64,000 nucleotides of DNA from SZUA-320 sp963707875 (GCA_963707875.1 CAVPRU010000002.1:372001-436000), one strand, 5' to 3'; positions 1 through 9,970 are shown, counted from the stretch's first letter. Notes: generated from the sequence alone by a model not told the origin. A program made the numbers and translations.

Positions 1-1596
1 CTGGACGAGTTCATGACGGCCACCGACCCGAACAACCCGGATCGGCTCGACCTCAATTCCTACATCGGTTCCGGGTTGTACAAGGGAGAGAAGATCAAGG
101 TCTCCCAGCTCTCCGGATACCTCCAGGACGAGTACCTGGTGTCCGACCGGCTCACCCTGACCGCCGGCCTGCGGGTCGACCTGCCGATCTACAACACCAA
201 GCCGGTCGACAATCCGTTCTCCCGCGGCCTCGCCGCGCTGGACGAGAACCGGAACCCGGAGGTGGTGGACCAGAGCAAGCTGCCGGGAGCCGTCCCGATG
301 CTGTCGCCCCGGGTGGGCTTCAACTGGAACGCGGCCGGCGACCGGCGGACCCAGGTGCGCGGTGGCACCGGGGTCTTTACCGGCCGGGTTCCCTTCGTCT
401 GGATCGGGAACGTCATCTCCAATCCGGGGGCCAATCCCAAGCTGTACCCGACCGCCGGGCCGATCGTGACCGGAGACAGCGCCACCCTGGCGCAGTCGTT
501 TGACCTGAACGCGATCGCCCCGGATTTCCGGTGGCCCCAGACCTGGACCACCGACCTGGCCGTGGACCAGCAGCTGGGCTGGGGGGTGCTCGGGACCCTG
601 GAGGTGATCTATGGCAAGGATATCAACGCGGTGTACATGCGGAATGCCGACCTGGTGAAGCCGTTCCGGACCCTGAAGGACGGGCGGCCCTACTACGGCG
701 GGGCCGGCAGCAACGAGCTGAACAGCGATGGCGGGCCGGGGATCTACGTCATCGACAACACCTCCGAGGGTTCCAACTTCAACATCACCACCCAGTTCCG
801 GAAGACCTGGTCGGAGAACTTCTCGGCCAGCCTGGCCTACAGCTACAACACTGCCAAGAACAACCTCAAATCCACGGAAATCGCCAGCGTGCTGTGGCAG
901 AACCAGCCGGTCCAGGGCGACCCCAACCGGCCCGAACTGAGCTTCTCGGAGTTTGGACAGCGGCACCGGATCATCGGGTCGGTCTTTGCGAGCAGGACCT
1001 GGTCATCCTCGATGCGGACCCAGGTCGGGGTCTTCCTGGAGGTGGCGGAGGGGAACCGGTTCGCCGGCTCCGGCGGCAACCGCTACTCGTTCCTGTACGC
1101 CGGCGACGTCAACGGCGATGGCCAGGGCGGCAACGATCTGATCTACATCCCCGCGTCCCAGGGCGATATCAAGTTCGCGGCCACCCCCAGTCAGACCGCC
1201 CAGCAGCAGTGGGACAAGTTCAACGCCTTCATCGAGCAGGACAAGTACCTCCGGAGCCACCGGGGCGAGATCGCCGAGCGGTTCGGGGCGGTGAACCCCT
1301 GGTACCACAACATGGATGTCCGGATCCTGCACGACCTCGGATTCGGGGGCGGCCCCAACCGGCAGGGGGTCCAGGTCAGCCTGGACATTCTCAACTTCAC
1401 CAACCTGGTCAGCTCGAGCTGGGGGGTCCGGAAGGTGGCCAGCCCGTCCGCCACGTCGCCCCTGACGCTCCAGTCGTTCGACACGGCCGGCGACCCGGTC
1501 TTCGTCTTCAACGGCCCCACCAAGACCTATGTGGAGGATCCGGGGCTCTACTCCCGGTGGCGGATGCAGCTGGGCCTGCGGTACTTCTTCAACTAG
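1..1596 (+). CDS. TonB-dependent outer-membrane receptor, C-terminal part (5' truncated by window)
   Basis: The reading frame is open from base 1, so the N-terminal plug and most of the upstream barrel lie outside the window. The visible 531 residues consist of alternating amphipathic strands typical of the 22-strand TonB receptor barrel, such as YLQDEYLVSDRLTLTAGLR and MLSPRVGFNW, and end in LGLRYFFN with a terminal aromatic residue as used for BAM-dependent insertion. The pattern resembles the large carboxypeptidase-regulatory-domain TonB receptors of Bacteroidota and Gemmatimonadota. The substrate cannot be inferred. No frameshift is seen. Confidence 0.82.
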   Translation: MDEFMTATDPNNPDRLDLNSYIGSGLYKGEKIKVSQLSGYLQDEYLVSDRLTLTAGLRVDLPIYNTKPVDNPFSRGLAALDENRNPEVVDQSKLPGAVPMLSPRVGFNWNAAGDRRTQVRGGTGVFTGRVPFVWIGNVISNPGANPKLYPTAGPIVTGDSATLAQSFDLNAIAPDFRWPQTWTTDLAVDQQLGWGVLGTLEVIYGKDINAVYMRNADLVKPFRTLKDGRPYYGGAGSNELNSDGGPGIYVIDNTSEGSNFNITTQFRKTWSENFSASLAYSYNTAKNNLKSTEIASVLWQNQPVQGDPNRPELSFSEFGQRHRIIGSVFASRTWSSSMRTQVGVFLEVAEGNRFAGSGGNRYSFLYAGDVNGDGQGGNDLIYIPASQGDIKFAATPSQTAQQQWDKFNAFIEQDKYLRSHRGEIAERFGAVNPWYHNMDVRILHDLGFGGGPNRQGVQVSLDILNFTNLVSSSWGVRKVASPSATSPLTLQSFDTAGDPVFVFNGPTKTYVEDPGLYSRWRMQLGLRYFFN

Positions 1597-1686
1597 CGGA
1601 CGGTACTGCCGCCAGGGAACGGCCTCGGGCAACCGGGGCCGTTCTGGTTTCGGGCGGCGTCGCTTGACCGGAGATCAGGAGACTGC

Positions 1687-2589
1687 ATGGCGACCCAACG
1701 CGAGATGGATTTCACCTATGGACTGGTCGACCGGATCTTCCGGCTCAGCATGGGGGAGTCGGGGGACTTCAGCGGGGCCAAGTATGACGGCGACTTTTCC
1801 CTCACCCTGGAACAGGCCCAGGCCCGGAAGCACGACTACCTCTATGACCAGCTCGGACTGCAACCGGGCCAGCGGGTGCTCGATATCGGGTGCGGCTGGG
1901 GACCGGTGCTGCGCTACCTGGGCGGACGCGGTGTCAAGGCGGTCGGGGTGACGCTGGCCGAAGCCCAGGCGGCGGCCTGCGTCCGGAACGGGCTCGAGGC
2001 CCACGTGATGGACTGCCGGCAGCTCACCCCGGAGACCTTTGGCCGGTTCGATGCCCTCACCAGCCTGGGGGCGTTCGAGCACTTCTGTTCCCGGGAGCAG
2101 TTCGAGGCGGGTCAGCAGGACGCGATCTACCAGAACCTGTTCCGGGTGGCCCACGGGCTGATTCCTCCCGGCGGGCGGTTCTTTCTCCAGACCATGGTGT
2201 TCGGGCCCAACATGGTGGCGCCCGAGAAGATCTCGCTGGAGGTCGCTCCCGACTCCGATGTCTATGCGGTGGCGCTGATGGAGAAACAGTTCCCGGGATC
2301 GTGGCTGCCGTACGGCGCCGAGCAGGTGGAGCGGACCGCGGGGCCGTTCTTCCGGCTGGTCAGCAAGAGCAGCGGGCGGCTGGACTACATCGAGACGATC
2401 CGGCAGTGGCGGAAGCGGTTTGCCGAACCGAGTCTGCGGAAGACCCTGATGAAGCTGTCGCTGTTGCCCAGGTACCTGTTGAGCCGGGACTTCCGGCTGG
2501 CCTTCGCCTCGGGGATCAGCGCCAACACGATCTGCTTCGAGCGGCTGATTCTTGACCACTACCGGCTGGTGTTCGAGCGGGTGGATTGA
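1687..2589 (+). CDS. SAM-dependent methyltransferase, cyclopropane-fatty-acid-synthase-like
   Basis: A 300-residue class I methyltransferase. The SAM-binding motif I is VLDIGCGWGPVLRYL at about residues 63-77, followed by the acidic end of strand 2 and the LTSLGAFEHF segment near 120, which resembles CFA synthases and mycolic-acid methyltransferases. It lacks the N-terminal extension of true CFA synthase (about 380 aa), so it may act on another lipid or small molecule. The start follows GGAGACTGC. Its stop overlaps the start of the next gene (TGATG), indicating co-transcription with the small symporter subunit. The substrate is unknown. Confidence 0.75.
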   Translation: MATQREMDFTYGLVDRIFRLSMGESGDFSGAKYDGDFSLTLEQAQARKHDYLYDQLGLQPGQRVLDIGCGWGPVLRYLGGRGVKAVGVTLAEAQAAACVRNGLEAHVMDCRQLTPETFGRFDALTSLGAFEHFCSREQFEAGQQDAIYQNLFRVAHGLIPPGGRFFLQTMVFGPNMVAPEKISLEVAPDSDVYAVALMEKQFPGSWLPYGAEQVERTAGPFFRLVSKSSGRLDYIETIRQWRKRFAEPSLRKTLMKLSLLPRYLLSRDFRLAFASGISANTICFERLILDHYRLVFERVD

Positions 2590-2855
2590 TGAGCCGGGCG
2601 GCCTACTGGCGGCCCAACCTCCGCTACGTCGGCATCCTGCTGGCCATCTGGTTCCTGGTGTCCTACGGCTTCGGCATCCTGCTGGTCGAACCCCTCAACC
2701 AGATCCGGGTCGGCGGCTTCCCGCTCGGCTTCTGGTTCGCCCAGCAGGGCTCGATCTACGTCTTCGTGATCCTGATCTTCGTCTATGTCCGGCTGATGAA
2801 CCGGCTCGACCGCCGGTCCGAGGTGGACGAAGTGGCAGACGGAGGCCGGCGATGA
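2589..2855 (+). CDS. DUF4212 small membrane subunit of a sodium:solute symporter
   Basis: An 88-residue protein with two hydrophobic segments (YVGILLAIWFLVSYGFGILL and IYVFVILIFVYVRLMNRLD) and the PLNQIRVGGFPLGFWFAQQGS linker typical of DUF4212 proteins. These sit directly upstream of SSF-family (acetate/solute) symporters and are thought to be a small partner subunit. Its start overlaps the preceding methyltransferase stop and its stop overlaps the symporter start (ATGA), so the three genes form one transcription unit. Confidence 0.85.
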   Translation: MSRAAYWRPNLRYVGILLAIWFLVSYGFGILLVEPLNQIRVGGFPLGFWFAQQGSIYVFVILIFVYVRLMNRLDRRSEVDEVADGGRR

Positions 2856-4562
2856 ACGTCGGCGCCTGGACCTTCATCCTGGTGGCGTTCTCGTTCGCGC
2901 TCTACATCGGGATCGCGATCTGGTCGCGGGCCCGGTCCACCGGCGAGTTCTACGTGGCCGCCGCCCAGGTGCACCCCGTCGCCAACGGGATGGCCACCGC
3001 GGCCGACTGGATGAGCGCCGCGTCGTTCATCTCGATGGCGGGGATCATCTCCTTCGCGGGCTACGACGGCTCGGTCTACCTGATGGGGTGGACCGGCGGC
3101 TACGTGCTGCTGGCGCTGCTGCTGGCGCCCTACCTGCGGAAGTTCGGCAAGTTCACCGTGCCCGACTTCGTGGGCGACCGGTACTACTCGCAGACCGCGC
3201 GGATCGTGGCCGTGGTCTGCGCCCTGTTCGTGTCGTTCACCTACGTGGCCGGTCAGATGCGCGGGGTGGGGATCGTCTTCTCCCGCTTCCTCGGCGTCGA
3301 CATCACCGACGGGCGTGATGATCGGGATGGGGATCGTCTTCTTCTACGCCGTGCTGGGCGGGATGAAGGGGATCACCTACACCCAGGTGGCCCAGTACTG
3401 CGTGCTGATCTTCGCCTACCTGGTGCCGGCGATCTTCATCTCGCTCCAGATGACCGGCACCCCGATCCCGCAGCTCGGCTTCGGGAGCACCGTCGCCGAC
3501 GGCTCCGGGCACCTTCCTGCTGGACCGGCTCGACGGGCTCACCACCGAGCTGGGCTTCGCGCCGTACACCGACGGCCGGAAGAGCATGCTCGACGTGTTC
3601 TTCATCACCGCGGCGCTGATGGTGGGCACCGCCGGCCTGCCGCACGTGATCGTCCGGTTCTACACCGTGCAAGGGGGTCAGGCAGGCGCGGAGCTCGGCC
3701 GGGTGGGCGCTGTTCTTCATCGCGCTGCTCTACACCACCGCGCCGGCGGTGGCGGCCTTTGCCCGCACCAACCTGATCACCACCGTCTCGGAAACGCCGT
3801 ACGCCTCGGTGCCGGCCTGGTTCACCAACTGGGAGGCCACCGGACTGATCCAGTTCGACGACAAGAACGGCGACGGGCTCATCCAGTACACCGGTCCGGC
3901 GTCGAGTACCCCGAACGAGCTGACGATCGACCGGGACATCATGGTGCTGGCCAACCCCGAGATCGCGCGGCTGCCGAACTGGGTGGTGGGACTGGTGGCG
4001 GCCGGCGGCCTGGCGGCGGCGCTCTCCACCGCGGCGGGTCTGCTGCTGGTGATCTCCAGCTCGGTCAGCCACGACCTGCTGAAGCGGGTCTTCCGGCCCC
4101 AGATCACCGAACACGGCGAGCTGCTGCTGGCCCGGGTGGCCGCCGGCGTGGCGGTGATCGTCGCCGGCTACTTCGGGATCCACCCGCCCGGGTTCGTGGC
4201 GGAGGTGGTGGCGTTCGCGTTCGGGCTGGCGGCCGCCTCGTTCTTCCCGGCGATCCTGCTGGGGATCTTCACCAAGCGGATGAACCGGGAGGGGGCGATC
4301 AGCGGGATGGTGGCCGGACTGGGGTTCACGGCGGGCTACATCGGGTGGTTCAAGTTCCTCCACCCGGAGTTGAACACGCGCGGACCACTGGTGGTTCGGG
4401 ATCTCGCCCGAGGGGATCGGGACGCTCGGCATGCTGATCAACTTCGGGGTGGCGACGCTGGTGGCCTGGCGGACCCCGCCGCCCCCGGAGGAGATCCAGC
4501 GGCTGGTGGAGGAGATCCGGGTGCCGCGGGGTGCCGGCCCGGGGCACGAGCTCTCGGCCTGA
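2852..4562 (+). CDS. sodium:solute symporter (SSF family), four apparent frameshifts
   Basis: Joining three reading frames recovers a full-length SSF symporter starting MNVGAWTFILVAFSFALYIG and ending RGAGPGHELSA, about 565 residues with 12-13 membrane segments. The family signature region AAADWMSAASFISMAG-like (ATAADWMSAASFISMAGIIS) is present near residue 50. The frame changes fall near 3311, 3507, 3673 and 4382, and each is repaired by deleting one G from a short G run. The pattern of acetate/monocarboxylate-type symporters with a DUF4212 partner fits. The gene is probably intact in the organism, and the substrate is not determined by sequence. Confidence 0.8.
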
Positions 4563-4565
4563 GGC

Positions 4566-4967
4566 TCAGTTCTGCCAGGTTATCAGGCGCAGGTTGGGGA
4601 CCCGCTCGAAGTCGCGGACGTTGCGGGTGACCAGCGGCTTGCCATTGGCGAGCGCGGTGGCGGCGATCCACAGATCGTTGGCGCCGATCAGAAGACCATT
4701 CCGCTGGAGATAGTGGTAGAGCTGGCCGTATTCCCAGCAGACCTCCTCGGTGCAGGGGAGGAACTGGAACGGGCCGATGAACTCCTCCCAGCGGGGCCGC
4801 TGATCCACCGGGGTGCCGGCCGCGATTTCGCCGGCCACGGTAAAGGGGAGGAACAGGGCTTCATCGTGGGCCTCGAGCCAGGCCTGGGTCGGGCCGGCAG
4901 GGCCCCGGGCCAGCTCACGTTCGAGATCCACCAGGAAGGTGGTCTCGAGGATCAGTCCGCCGCCCAT
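4566..4967 (-). CDS. vapC: PIN-domain ribonuclease toxin VapC
   Basis: A 133-residue PIN-domain protein with the expected acidic residues D14 (FLVDLE), E47 (VAGEIAAG), D98 (GANDLWIAATAL) and D119 (TRNVRDFERV). VapC toxins cleave tRNA or rRNA when released from VapB. The gene overlaps the end of the antitoxin gene by 16 nt on the same strand, the classical vapBC arrangement, and converges on the symporter. The RNA target cannot be predicted. Confidence 0.9.
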   Translation of the reverse strand: MGGGLILETTFLVDLERELARGPAGPTQAWLEAHDEALFLPFTVAGEIAAGTPVDQRPRWEEFIGPFQFLPCTEEVCWEYGQLYHYLQRNGLLIGANDLWIAATALANGKPLVTRNVRDFERVPNLRLITWQN

Positions 4968-5200
4968 TTGTCGGTGGGGGGGAGATCGGACCGGTTGGCG
5001 GCCTCGATGGCATCGAGTTCCGTGGCGGAGTAGAGCGGACCCCGTTCGCGCACCAGGCGGAGGAGCCCCCCGGTGGTGATGGGCGTGTCATCCCAACGGG
5101 CTCGCAGGACCACGTCACTGAACGACTCGGACGGGTCGCGTTTGGCCCGGCGGAGGTGCTCGTAGGCCTCCTCCTTGAGGGAAATGGTCTTCGTTGCCAT
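4952..5200 (-). CDS. vapB: antitoxin VapB (DUF217/VapB-like)
   Basis: An 82-residue protein beginning MATKTISLKEEAYEHLRRAK, the ribbon-helix-helix-type N-terminus of short VapB antitoxins, with SFSDVVLR marking the second helix. The C-terminal part should wrap the VapC active site. It is the first gene of the vapBC pair and lies directly behind a perfect palindrome at 5211-5225, where the VapB-VapC complex would be expected to autorepress. Confidence 0.85.
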   Translation of the reverse strand: MATKTISLKEEAYEHLRRAKRDPSESFSDVVLRARWDDTPITTGGLLRLVRERGPLYSATELDAIEAANRSDLPPTDKWAAD

Positions 5201-5210
5201 ACACAGACAT

Positions 5211-5225
5211 TACACAGCCTGTGTA
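5211..5225. promoter_or_regulatory. palindromic operator upstream of vapBC
   Basis: TACACAGcCTGTGTA is a perfect 7-1-7 inverted repeat starting 11 bp upstream of the vapB start codon, in the short gap between vapB and fic. Autoregulation by the toxin-antitoxin complex at such a site is established for VapBC families. Assignment to this VapB is inference. Confidence 0.6.
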
Positions 5226-5231
5226 CTACTG

Positions 5232-6320
5232 TCAAGTCAGCGACTCACGGGGGCGAGCGCTCTCGGGAAGAGGGGCGGAGCCGGTCAGGATGTCGTACAA
5301 CCGGAGGTTGAGGTAGAAGTTGGATCGCCCCACCCGCAGCTTGTACAGGATCCCGGCGGTGACCAATTGATCCAGGTACCTGGTGGCGGTGATCCGGGAG
5401 ACCCCCAGTTCCCGCTCCACGAACTTCACCTTGGTGTACGGGTGCGAGAAGATGTTGTTGATGAGGTCCTGGCTGTAGAACCGGTAGTCTCGACGCACCT
5501 GGTGTTTGACCTCGAGCAGGGCCTCGCGGATGGCCACCACCGTGTCGATGCCTTCACGGGCGGTTTCCTCCACCGCGGTGAGGAGATAGAGCACCCACTC
5601 CTCCCACGCGCCGCGGTCCCGGACCTCCTGGAGCAGGCGGTAGTAGTCCGGCTTGGTGCGGACGATGTGCCGACTCAGGTAGAGCACCGGAATGTCCAGC
5701 AGTCCCTCCTTGACCAGGTAGAGGACGTTCACGATCCGGCCGGTGCGGCCGTTGCCGTCGTAGAACGGATGGATGCTCTCGAACTGGTGGTGGATCAGGG
5801 CCATGCGGATCAGCGGGTCGGCCGGGTAGCTCACCTCGCCGTTGATGAACCGCTCCAGATCCCGCATCAGCTCCACGATGGCCCGGGCATCCTGTGGTGG
5901 GGTATACACCACGCGGCCGGCACCATCCTTCAACGTGGTGCCCGGGAGCTTCCGGAACCCGGCATCGCTCTGTTCCAGTTCCGCCTGGATCTTCAGGATG
6001 TGGTTGCTGGTGAGGAGTCCGGTGGTGCGGACCAGTCCGAGGCCGACCTGGAGGGCCTGACGGTAGCGCATCACCTCCCTGGCGGCTGGACTCTCCATGA
6101 AGAGCTCATCATGGGTCGAGACGATGTTCTCGATGGCCGAAGAGTCCTTGGCTTCCTGGATACCAAGGGTACTGATCAGGATTCTCTGATTGGGGATCGA
6201 CGCCGCAACCCCTTTGAATTCAGCGAGTTGGCGCGATGCCGATGCCAACCGCTTCAGCACCGGTGGGGTGTCGAACCGGCTGGGATCGATGGATCCCAGA
6301 GAAGCGATCGGGGTGGTCAA
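5232..6320 (-). CDS. Fic-family AMP-transferase with C-terminal winged helix
   Basis: A 362-residue protein with the Fic core HPFYDGNGRTGRI at residues 184-196 (catalytic His184). An N-terminal SSAIEN at 60-65 matches the inhibitory [ST]xxxE[GN] helix of class II Fic proteins, so the enzyme is auto-inhibited in cis. Residues from about 280 contain a winged-helix segment (ERELGVSRITATRYLDQLVTAGIL), as in DUF4172/Fic-HTH proteins, which suggests DNA binding and possibly autoregulation at the palindromes just upstream. It would AMPylate protein hydroxyls. The target is unknown. Confidence 0.92.
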   Translation of the reverse strand: MTTPIASLGSIDPSRFDTPPVLKRLASASRQLAEFKGVAASIPNQRILISTLGIQEAKDSSAIENIVSTHDELFMESPAAREVMRYRQALQVGLGLVRTTGLLTSNHILKIQAELEQSDAGFRKLPGTTLKDGAGRVVYTPPQDARAIVELMRDLERFINGEVSYPADPLIRMALIHHQFESIHPFYDGNGRTGRIVNVLYLVKEGLLDIPVLYLSRHIVRTKPDYYRLLQEVRDRGAWEEWVLYLLTAVEETAREGIDTVVAIREALLEVKHQVRRDYRFYSQDLINNIFSHPYTKVKFVERELGVSRITATRYLDQLVTAGILYKLRVGRSNFYLNLRLYDILTGSAPLPESARPRESLT

Positions 6321-6341
6321 TTTGGCTCACCAGTGTTTTGA

Positions 6342-6393
6342 CGTGTATAGATATCACGGGTAATCTATACACGTTTGCCGAGAAGTGTATAGA
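6342..6393. promoter_or_regulatory. three-half-site operator upstream of fic
   Basis: CGTGTATAGAT and ATCTATACACG form an 11-bp inverted repeat with a 10-bp spacer (6342-6373), and a third half-site GTGTATAGA follows at 6385-6393. The block begins 22 bp upstream of the fic start codon. The 21-bp centre-to-centre distance between arms is two helical turns. The Fic protein's own winged-helix domain is the obvious candidate binder (inference). Confidence 0.6.
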
Positions 6394-6549
6394 AAGTCCT
6401 GACAAGGTCACCCCCGCAGTCCACGTAACCCATTGCAGGTGGCCAATGATTTCAAACAGCCGAACCCGTACCTTGCGATTGGCCGAAGTCAAAAGGTTTG
6501 GCGATGGCCTGCATGCGATGCCCCTGCGGGGGACTCTGAGGGAGGCGGA

Positions 6550-7856
6550 ATGACGACCACAATGGCGAGAGCGGTCAGGCTGGCGATGGCCGCCGCGCTG
6601 CTCGGCATCGGCACGGGGCCGATAAAGGCCCAGACCACTGTGGTCCGGGCGGGCTGGCTTGCCGACGTCGAGTCCAGGCCGGATCCTCCCCCGCCAGCGG
6701 ATCGTCATCACCGGCGAGTGGATCACCGCGGTCGGTCCCGACCAGGGGCCGATCCCGGCCGGGGCCACGGTCATCGACCTCACCGGGTACACCGTGGTCC
6801 CGGGGCTGATCGACCTCCACACCCATCTGATGGATGAGATGACCGCCGACCCGCTGGCGCCGCTCCACCGGAGTGCGGCGCAGATGGCGTTCGACGGGGC
6901 CAGGAACGCCCGGACCACGCTCGGGGCGGGGTTCACCACGGTGCGGGACATGGGCACATGGCGGGTGTTCACCGACGTGGCGCTCCGGGACGCCATCAAT
7001 GACGGGATCGTGCTGGGGCCCCGGATGGTGGTATCCGGCGCCTATGTGACGGTGCGGGGTGGCGGCGGGGAGATCACCGGGGTGCCGCCGAGTGACGGTG
7101 CCTGCCGAGATGCGGGCCGGGGTGGCCAACGGGGTGGACGAGGTGCGGCAGCGGGTCCGGGAGCTGCTGGCCGGCGGGGCCGACTTCATCAAGATGATCG
7201 CCACCGGTGCGGTGCTCACGCTCGGCACCGAACCCGGCGCGGCGGAGTATAGCGAAGCCGAGCTCCGGGCCGGGGTGGAGGAGGCCGCGGCGAAGGGCTC
7301 CTGGGTCGGGGCCCATGCCCACGGCGCCGAGGGGATCAAGAACGCGATCAGGGCGGGGGTGCGGACGGTGGATCACGGGTCGTTTCTGGATGACGAGGGG
7401 ATCGGGCTGATGGTGGCGCGGGGGACCTGGCTGGTGCCGGACGTGTGGAACGGGGGCTGGATCGACTCGGTGGGGCGGCGGGATGGCTGGCCCGAGGAGT
7501 ATCTCCGGAAGAACCTGGAGACGGTGGAGGTGCAGCGGGAGGGGTTCCGGAGGGCGCTGGCGGCGGGGGTCCGGATTGCCTATGGCACCGATGCCGGGGT
7601 GTATCCCCATGGGTTGAATGGCCGGCAGCTGGCGACGATGGTGGGGTTGGGGATGACGCCGATGCAGGCGCTCCGGAGTGCCACGATCAGGTGCGGCCCA
7701 GGTGCTGGGGATGGAGACCCAAGTGGGGAGGTGGCCGGTGGGAAGTTTGCCGACCTGGTGGCGGTGCCTGGGGAAGGGTTGGGTGACATGACCGGGTTTG
7801 CCGAGGTGGCGTGGGTGATGAAGGGCGGGGTGGTGGCAAAGGAAAGACGCAAATGA
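6550..7856 (+). CDS. amidohydrolase-family metal-dependent hydrolase (frameshifted)
   Basis: The start is ATG 6550 behind GGAGG. The N-terminus (MARAVRLAMAAALLGIGTG) is a signal peptide, so the enzyme is exported. The DLHTHLMDE metal-binding strand is followed by MIATGAVLT, HAHGAEGIKNA, VDHGS and GTDAG, which together are the usual metal and catalytic residues of imidazolonepropionase/prolidase-like amidohydrolases. Frame changes occur near 6676 and 7090, and a compensating pair near 7693/7725. With them corrected the protein is about 435 aa. It overlaps the following permease gene (ATGA). The substrate is unknown; Xaa-Pro dipeptides or cyclic amides are typical of the family. Confidence 0.8.
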
Positions 7857-8624
7857 ACGAACTCGAGCTGGCGGTCGCGTTTCTGGCGGCGGTGGCCGGG
7901 AGTGCGATCAACTCGATCGCGGGGGGCGGGACGTTGTTGACCTTCCCGGCGATCGTGGCGCTGGGGGTGTCGCCGCTGGTGGCCAACGCCACCAGCACGG
8001 TGGCGCTGTGGCCGGGGTCGCTCGGGGCGCTCTGGGGGTATCGGAAGGAGTTGAGCGGGGCGAGGCCGTGGCTGGTGCGGTTCACCCTGCCGAGCCTGGT
8101 GGGTGGGGGGTTGGGCGGGTGGCTGCTGCTGCGGACCGGGAATGACGCGTTTGAGCGGATCGTTCCGTTCCTGGTGCTGGGGGCGACGACCTTGTTCCTG
8201 TTTCATGGCCCGATCATGCGGTGGCTCCGGGGGCATGAGGTGGCGGAGGCCGATGTGGGGCAGGCGCCGGGGTGGGGGTTCGTGGCTGGCGCAGTTCGGG
8301 GTGGCGATCTATGGCGGGTATTTCGGGGCGGGGATCGGGATCCTGATGCTGGCGGTGCTCGGGGTGATGGGGCATGTGAACATCCACCAGATGAACGGGC
8401 TCAAGAACTGGGGCGGGTTGTGCATCAACCTGGTGGCGGCGGCGCTGTTTGCGGTGAGTGGGGTGGTGATGTGGAAGCTGGCATTGTCACTGGCCCTGGG
8501 TAGTGTTCTGGGGGGGTATCTGGGGGCACGGATGGCGCAGCGGGTGGGGCAGGGGACGGTGCGGCGGGCGGTGGTGGTGATTGGGCTGGCGGCCACGGCC
8601 TGGCTGGTGATCCGGGCTGACTGA
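7853..8624 (+). CDS. TSUP-family permease (TauE/SafE-like), one frameshift
   Basis: Starts MNELELAVAFLAAVAGSAIN and contains the family hallmark GGGTLLTFPAIVALGVSP at about residues 24-41, with repeat-like helices and GAGIGILMLAVLG in the second half. TSUP proteins export or import sulfite, sulfoacetate or other small organosulfur anions. One base too many near 8281 splits the frame. Corrected length is about 255 aa with 8 membrane segments. The start overlaps the amidohydrolase stop, so both are probably one operon. Confidence 0.82.
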
Positions 8625-8938
8625 CGACGCGACAAGGGCCGCCCCCACGATGGTTGGTCACGAAAGTGATACCGTTTGACCTGGGGCTGGCCCACGAGGG
8701 GCCTCCGACATCCTGTTCGACTGGGGACTGGCAGCGGGCGTGGTGATCGGCACCAGGCGCAGGCGCTCGGCGGTGCACAGGGTGTCGAGTGCAGTGTAGA
8801 TGGGGCGGTCAGGCGGGGATGGCGCAGGGCGATCAATCCTTGCAGCCCAATCCGGGAACATGGCGCCAGGACGCTGGTCCAGCAGGAGTTGGGGGTCCCA
8901 TTGGCTCTGGGGGTGTCATCTGGACCAGCCGAGGGGCT

Positions 8939-9069
8939 CCCGAGCTGCTCGGCCACCGGGATGTGTCAACCACGATGCTGTACACCCATGTGTTGAACCG
9001 GGGCGGCCTGGGGTGCGGATCCCGGCGAACCAGCTGGGGGCGGGTCTTCCCGCAGTCTTTACGGATTAG
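8939..9069 (+). pseudogene. C-terminal remnant of a tyrosine recombinase (integron-integrase type)
   Basis: The translation reads ELLGHRDVSTTMLYTHVLNRGG and then, after a frame change near 9010, PGVRIPANQL. This matches the C-terminal His-x-x-Tyr catalytic box and tail of integron-type integrases, with Tyr as the strand-cleaving residue. Nothing upstream is recognisable, so only the last 40 or so residues survive. The rest of the 8625-9247 gap shows no other gene. It marks the left edge of the accessory island. Confidence 0.7.
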
Positions 9070-9247
9070 GTTGCGAGCGGTACTGTACGCTGGGGTTGGG
9101 AAATCGACGGGAGAGATCGATACACAAGTTGGGCCTCATGCTGGGATCATAGCGATGGGAACGCCATTCACTTTCCAACCCTACCTGTCCCGGGGAAGTG
9201 CCACACCATGCGTGGCGCGCACAATCCCGCAGACGAGCAACTTGGTA

Positions 9248-9970
9248 ATGGCGTTCGCGCTATCTGAGGAAAAGCGACAGGCGATCATCGGGATCAGCCA
9301 TGAACTCATGCTCCGCTTGATTGCCTGCCTAGATCAGGCAGACCAGGTCGTCGCCCAAGTTCAAGCGGGGAAGGACGAACTTGGGACAAAGGGGGTTGCG
9401 TTCAATGCTGCAGGAACCGCGGCACAACTGCCTGCCGTGGTTGACCTCAGGCTGCGAGTGGAGTCATTCCTCTACGCCGCGAAGGGAGCGTTGCGGGACA
9501 TCGGAGCGCTGTTCGGGCCGTTCTACGGCAAGAATTTCGATCACAAGTTCCAGAGGGTTCGTGAGTGGCTTCAGGAGGCTTTTGGCGCCCAGGACCAACT
9601 CCTCGCCACCCTCACAGCTGATGCGCCCTGGATTGAGCAGATCCTCAACATGAGGAATGCCGTCGATCATCCCGGAACTCCCAGCATCCTGCGCGTTGAG
9701 AACTTCAAGCTAATTGCCCTTCCGCCCCGACCAGAGGTTACTGAGCCAACATGGCGGCTCGATGACGGCGCCAAGACGCCGATCGCCAATGACATGCCGA
9801 TCCTTATCGACAATCTGCTCACGCTCTTCGAGGGCATTCTCACCGACGGGCTGATGCGGCTGCAGCCAAACGGGCCATTCGTCATCTGCGAGGTGCCGGA
9901 GGGCGAGCGCGATCCTGCGATGCCCATTCGTCTGCGCGTTGGCCTCGCTAAGCCGATAGAGCCCGCATGA
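9248..9970 (+). CDS. hypothetical protein, 240 aa
   Basis: ATG 9248 opens a 240-residue protein (MAFALSEEKRQAIIGISHEL). In-frame codons continue upstream into the integrase remnant, but this ATG is the first plausible start. It is mostly alpha-helical with no membrane segment and no motif I recognise. Local base composition is less G-rich than the flanking core genes, consistent with acquired cargo between the integrase and IS110 remnants. It ends exactly where the IS110 remnant begins. The function is unknown. Confidence 0.55.
   Translation: MAFALSEEKRQAIIGISHELMLRLIACLDQADQVVAQVQAGKDELGTKGVAFNAAGTAAQLPAVVDLRLRVESFLYAAKGALRDIGALFGPFYGKNFDHKFQRVREWLQEAFGAQDQLLATLTADAPWIEQILNMRNAVDHPGTPSILRVENFKLIALPPRPEVTEPTWRLDDGAKTPIANDMPILIDNLLTLFEGILTDGLMRLQPNGPFVICEVPEGERDPAMPIRLRVGLAKPIEPA

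Noticed and set aside
8625..8935. Open frames on both strands between the permease and integrase remnant
   Set aside because: No ribosome sites, no domain matches, and composition typical of non-coding GC-rich sequence.
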